Source: Bacteroidia bacterium (lineage in GTDB: Bacteria; Bacteroidota; Bacteroidia; B-17B0; Aurantibacillaceae). From it: DNA of 64,000 bases. Below, piece after piece: positions 60,922 to 64,000 of the stretch. Under the pieces are notes generated by a model. That model saw only the letters and a program-made list of their open reading frames with translations, made no database searches and was not told the DNA's origin. The first letter of the stretch is position 1. Each line of letters opens with the position of its first letter. Position numbers and translations under genes: made by a program. The stretch is taken from the NCBI GenBank assembly GCA_016787785.1, contig JAEUTO010000004.1, positions 1-64,000 on the forward strand, written 5' to 3'.

Positions 60922-61563
60922 ATGCGCAAAATTTTCAATTTATTCTGGCTGCCTCTGGTCTTTTTGATTGTTATTTCCTCATGTAATGTAGAGAAGAGGC
61001 ATTATACAAAAGGCTATTATATTTCGTGGAACAAAAGCAAGTCTGTAAAGGCGCCGGGTTCTTCAGAGACCGCTGCTAATAAGGATGACAAAGCAATTGT
61101 ATTAAATAGAAAAGAGCCATTATTAAAAGGTAGAGAAAATATTAATGCGGAAATAAATGATGAGATCAGCTTAGAAGCTTCAGTAGCGGTAAACCGTATC
61201 ACTAAAAAAAGTAAAGCAACCAGAAATGAAGTTCATGCACAATTATTAAAGTTAAAAGCGCTTAATTTTAAACCCCTTAAATATTTGCCCGATGGTCCGA
61301 AAGAGCCGGATGATGAAGATGCTATGATAGCGCTAATAGTTAGTATAGCGGGATTTTTTGTAGTTGGTATAATAGGATCAATAGTTGGTTTGGTATTAGC
61401 GAACAGAGCCCTGAAAAAAATTAAGGCACAGCCAGATAAATATGGGGGAGAAGATCTTGCAAGTATGGCAAGGGTTATAAGTATTATTGGAATTATACTT
61501 TGGATAATTGCAATTATTTTAATTATTGCAATTATATCCGTTATAGCATCAATGGCGATCTAA
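60922..61563 (+). CDS. DUF4190-domain lipoprotein
   Basis: A 213-residue protein. A signal peptide ends in a lipobox-like 'VISSC'. The middle is charged and possibly coiled. The C-terminus carries two or three hydrophobic helices, including 'VVGIIGSIVGLVLANRALKK' and 'WIIAIILIIAIISVIAS', the DUF4190 pattern. Function unknown. It is divergent from the LolA-like operon and convergent with the DedA gene. Confidence 0.8.
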   Translation: MRKIFNLFWLPLVFLIVISSCNVEKRHYTKGYYISWNKSKSVKAPGSSETAANKDDKAIVLNRKEPLLKGRENINAEINDEISLEASVAVNRITKKSKATRNEVHAQLLKLKALNFKPLKYLPDGPKEPDDEDAMIALIVSIAGFFVVGIIGSIVGLVLANRALKKIKAQPDKYGGEDLASMARVISIIGIILWIIAIILIIAIISVIASMAI

Positions 61564-61573
61564 AAAGATCATT

Positions 61574-62203
61574 TTATTTTTTTTTCTTGCCGGTTAAATA
61601 ACCAATAATTATTGGTAATACCGAAACTAGAATAATGCCCAAGCAAACAAGGTCAACATGTTTTTTAATAAACTCTACTTCACCCAATAAATAACCTGCT
61701 GTTGTTAAACCGCCTATCCATAAAGCGCCACCAATAACATCAAAAACTAAGTATTTCTTGTAATTCATTTCGGCAATGCCGGCCGCAAAAGGTGCAAAGG
61801 TTCTTACAAAGGGTACAAAGCGCGCCATGATGATCGCTTTTGTACCATGTTTTTCAAAGAAAACATGTGTCTTATCAAGGTATTCTTTTTTTACCAACGG
61901 TTTGCCTCTAAACTTTAAATTGAAGATCCTTACGCCGATCTTTCTTCCTATCCAGTAGTTACAATTATCACCTAAAACAGCAGCAATAAATAATAGAATA
62001 AATAAATAAGAAATATTTAATTCTCCCGAGCGAGCAAACAATCCTGCCATAAATAGAAGTGAATCGCCAGGTAAAAATGGCATTGCTACTAAACCTGTTT
62101 CTATAAAGATCACTAAAAAAAGAACTGTATAAATAATGGTTCCATAGTTTAACATGATCCACTTAAAGTCCAAAGGCATTAAATGCTTAAATAATTCTAT
62201 CAT
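61574..62203 (-). CDS. DedA/VTT-family membrane protein
   Basis: A 209-residue protein: 'ETGLVAMPFLPGDSLLFMAG' and 'GDNCNYWIGRKIGVRIF' are DedA hallmarks, followed by 'ARFVPFVRTFAPFAAGIAEM' and 'GALWIGGLTTAGYLLGEVEF'. DedA-type (VTT) proteins act as flippases or transporters for membrane lipids. It ends the operon that includes rhodanese and ComA-like genes, 30 bp after the rhodanese. Confidence 0.92.
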   Translation of the reverse strand: MIELFKHLMPLDFKWIMLNYGTIIYTVLFLVIFIETGLVAMPFLPGDSLLFMAGLFARSGELNISYLFILLFIAAVLGDNCNYWIGRKIGVRIFNLKFRGKPLVKKEYLDKTHVFFEKHGTKAIIMARFVPFVRTFAPFAAGIAEMNYKKYLVFDVIGGALWIGGLTTAGYLLGEVEFIKKHVDLVCLGIILVSVLPIIIGYLTGKKKK

Positions 62204-62233
62204 ATGCTTTTTTTAATTTTTTTAATTTGGCTT

Positions 62234-62536
62234 TTAAAGTCCAATTTCTTCAATGTAAGCTAATATACCACCTTTTAAATTATAAAGATTGGTATAACCC
62301 TGCTGACTTTCTAATGCGCTAATAACCGTTGCGCTGCGTTTCCCACTTCTGCAGTGAATAACAACTTGTTTGTCTTTAGCGATCTCAGCTGATCTGTCTA
62401 ATGCTTCACCCATTGGAATTAAAATTCCGTTAAGGTTAGCTTCATCAAATTCATGTTCTTCGCGCACATCAATTAATTGAAAATCGGCGTTAGAATCTTT
62501 TAATTTTTTTAATTCCTGTACTGTTATTTCCTTCAT
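62234..62536 (-). CDS. Single-domain rhodanese
   Basis: A 100-residue protein with the CH2-type motifs 'LIDVREEHEFDEANL' and the active-site loop 'VIHCRSGKRSATVI' (Cys in HCRSGKRS). Rhodaneses transfer sulfur to cyanide or to partner proteins. It lies between the ComA-like gene (12 bp) and DedA (30 bp), a sulfur-linked neighbourhood. Confidence 0.92.
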   Translation of the reverse strand: MKEITVQELKKLKDSNADFQLIDVREEHEFDEANLNGILIPMGEALDRSAEIAKDKQVVIHCRSGKRSATVISALESQQGYTNLYNLKGGILAYIEEIGL

Positions 62537-62548
62537 AATTTAATTTTT

Positions 62549-63340
62549 TTAAAGTGTTTGTTTCATCTCTTCCGGTAAAAAAGTAAAGAAGGTGTCGCCG
62601 CGTAAACCCAGGCGTAATGTTTCTAACGGAATAACATCATCTACACCAATATTGCCAACGTTTACATTGCAACCAAACAATTTTAAAAAATAAACCTGCT
62701 GACTTTTTTGCGGGGTTTCCCAAATGATATTTTCGATCTTTACTTTATTTACAATTCTATTAATGAGCATCGTATGTGCACTGCCATTCTTATGAAAAAT
62801 GCCAACGGTGCCGCTTTCCCTGGCTTCCGCAATTACTTTAAACGCTCCTGCCTGCAATTCGCTTTCCATCATTTTTATCCATTTTGCAGGATGAATGATA
62901 ACACCTTCTTCTTTGCTTCCTACTTCGCTTAATACCGTGTAGTTTTTAGCAAGCGTACTAATATATTCACATTTTTTATCATGCTCCAACTCAATGCTTC
63001 CATCACTTACTTCTGCGCAATCCATTCCAAATTCATCTATGTATCTTAAATAATCGTCAAACTTGTTGCGTACCACAAATGCTTCAAACAAAGTACCGCC
63101 AACGTATACTTTAATACCTGCTTGTTTGTATAGCTTTACTTTTTCTTTTACATTTTTTGAAATGATGGATGTACCAAAACCAAGTTTTACAAAGTCTACG
63201 TAATCCGATGAAGAACTTAAAAAATCCTCGGCTTCTCTCAGGCTTATGCCTTTATCCATTACCATTGTAACGCCATTTTTGCGAGGACTAACGGTACGTT
63301 CCGGTAAATGCGATAAATTAAAATTATAGTTTGTTGCCAT
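62549..63340 (-). CDS. comA: Phosphosulfolactate synthase (ComA) family protein
   Basis: A 263-residue TIM-barrel protein. Markers: 'GVTMVMDKGISLREAEDFL', 'DFVKLGFGTSII', 'GIKVYVGGTLFEAF', 'CAEVSDGSIELEHDKK', then 'VIAEARESGTVGIF'. ComA catalyses phosphoenolpyruvate plus sulfite to phosphosulfolactate in methanogen coenzyme M synthesis. In Bacteroidota, homologues may feed sulfolactate or other sulfonates, such as sulfonolipid precursors, which I infer rather than know. It overlaps no gene and is 2 bp from the TPR protein. Confidence 0.85.
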   Translation of the reverse strand: MATNYNFNLSHLPERTVSPRKNGVTMVMDKGISLREAEDFLSSSSDYVDFVKLGFGTSIISKNVKEKVKLYKQAGIKVYVGGTLFEAFVVRNKFDDYLRYIDEFGMDCAEVSDGSIELEHDKKCEYISTLAKNYTVLSEVGSKEEGVIIHPAKWIKMMESELQAGAFKVIAEARESGTVGIFHKNGSAHTMLINRIVNKVKIENIIWETPQKSQQVYFLKLFGCNVNVGNIGVDDVIPLETLRLGLRGDTFFTFLPEEMKQTL

Positions 63341-63342
63341 AG

Positions 63343-64000
63343 TTATTTTTTAAAATTGGAAATTAAATTCAAAATTTCTTTGTCGTTTTGTAATATAGGT
63401 GCGTATTCAAATATTTCGTTGTGTTTAGAATAATCCATGGCCAAAGCTTTTTCAAAATATTCTAAAGACTCTTTTCTGTTTTCCTTGTCTAGTAATATTA
63501 CACCCATGCGGTAATACAATTCTACAACATCCGGAAAATACTTTATGCCTTCGCTTAAAGTTTCTAAGGCGTTTGTAATGTAACCATTTTGGTGTAAAAG
63601 TTTACTGTAATCTAACCAAACATCATAGTCCGGATATTCTAATTCAATTACACGCTGGTAAGCCATAGCAGCTTCTTCCATAAAGCCTAATTTTTCCTGC
63701 ACTTCTGCAAATACATACCAGTATTCAGGATCGTTAGGATTTATTTCGATGGCTTTTTTTACATAATGCACACCTTCTGTCAAACGGTTCATAGCATCCA
63801 ACACAACACCAATGCCTAACCAGGCATCTGCGTTAGCCGGATCGAGTTTAACACATTTATTATAATTTATAAGCGCTTCTTCAAAACGATTTAAATTCTC
63901 ATAGCATTCGGCAATGTAATAATAGGTTGTTGGTTCGTGCTCTTCGTGCTTAAAGGTTTCTTTATAAACTGCAATAGCTTCTTCGAATTGTTCCAGCTGC
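63343..64000 (-). CDS. TPR-repeat protein, cut by the window edge
   Basis: The frame is open through to 64000, so the N-terminus lies outside. The visible part is a tandem array of TPR units ('NPNDPEYWYVFAEVQEKLGF', 'YPDYDVWLDYSKLLHQNGY', 'EESLEYFEKALAMD'-type). It is likely a scaffold or periplasmic/cytoplasmic adaptor. It is first in the visible operon with ComA, rhodanese and DedA. An internal Met at 63804 should not be taken as the real start, because TPR units continue upstream of it. Confidence 0.82.
   Translation of the reverse strand, partial: QLEQFEEAIAVYKETFKHEEHEPTTYYYIAECYENLNRFEEALINYNKCVKLDPANADAWLGIGVVLDAMNRLTEGVHYVKKAIEINPNDPEYWYVFAEVQEKLGFMEEAAMAYQRVIELEYPDYDVWLDYSKLLHQNGYITNALETLSEGIKYFPDVVELYYRMGVILLDKENRKESLEYFEKALAMDYSKHNEIFEYAPILQNDKEILNLISNFKK

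Overview
The window looks like the chromosome of an AT-rich member of Bacteroidota. Type IX secretion (T9SS) sorting domains of both type A (a 'YPNP' motif near the C-terminus) and type B (the CHU_C gliding-motility-associated domain) recur. There is a PorP/SprF protein, TAnnTTTG promoter elements with a TTTG box about 19-20 bp upstream, an RteC-type protein and lipoproteins. I saw no rRNA, tRNA or CRISPR array. The assignment is by family content, not by a marker gene.

Layout. (1) 1-20.4 kb holds secreted and surface proteins. It begins with the repeat end of an insertion sequence next to a broken T9SS gene. Then come a serine hydrolase, a beta-helix protein and a BNR/sialidase-like protein, two very large type B adhesin-like proteins (6.2-10.5 and 14.0-19.1 kb) sharing an upstream control element, and a PorP/SprF plus OmpA pair between them. 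Two further broken exported genes are visible. (2) 20.7-42.6 kb is an accessory island. It has an Xre/RteC/excisionase/DnaC-like mobile-element module colonised by small palindromic repeats; a seven-gene minus-strand operon built around an E2-E1-JAB fusion with a metallo-beta-lactamase-fold protein, a trypsin-like protease, a YegP-like protein and two membrane proteins; a candidate small RNA; two divergent toxin-antitoxin systems (a SocA/Panacea antitoxin with an MqsR-like toxin, and a split HipBST kinase system); a GC-rich stem-loop-rich gap; a second excisionase-like gene and a DUF6943-like gene between large inverted repeats; and a four-gene operon of unknown function with two tiny membrane proteins, an HU-like domain protein and a 'MARQKG' family protein. 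(3) 42.7-64 kb looks more like ordinary chromosome: a secreted T9SS protein, lipocalin, an ArsR-led detoxification cluster, an OmpA protein, an HxlR/nitroreductase/DoxX locus, an S24 repressor, an M48 protease, a TM2 protein, a minus-strand envelope operon with LolA-like and YidD-like genes, and a TPR/ComA/rhodanese/DedA operon that runs off the right edge.

How genes work together. The PorP/SprF protein is of the kind needed to export or hold type B sorted proteins, so the two giant adhesins, PorP/SprF and the peptidoglycan-binding OmpA protein form one surface module. The ubiquitin-like operon is the most interesting part. One polypeptide carries an activating enzyme (E1), a conjugating enzyme (E2) and an isopeptidase (JAB), but no obvious free ubiquitin-like modifier is encoded. 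The neighbouring metallo-hydrolase ends in a long flexible tail with a terminal glycine, so it could itself be the protein that is conjugated, as CD-NTases are in CBASS. That is a hypothesis from sequence only. Functions in the 39.9-41.7 kb operon are unknown.
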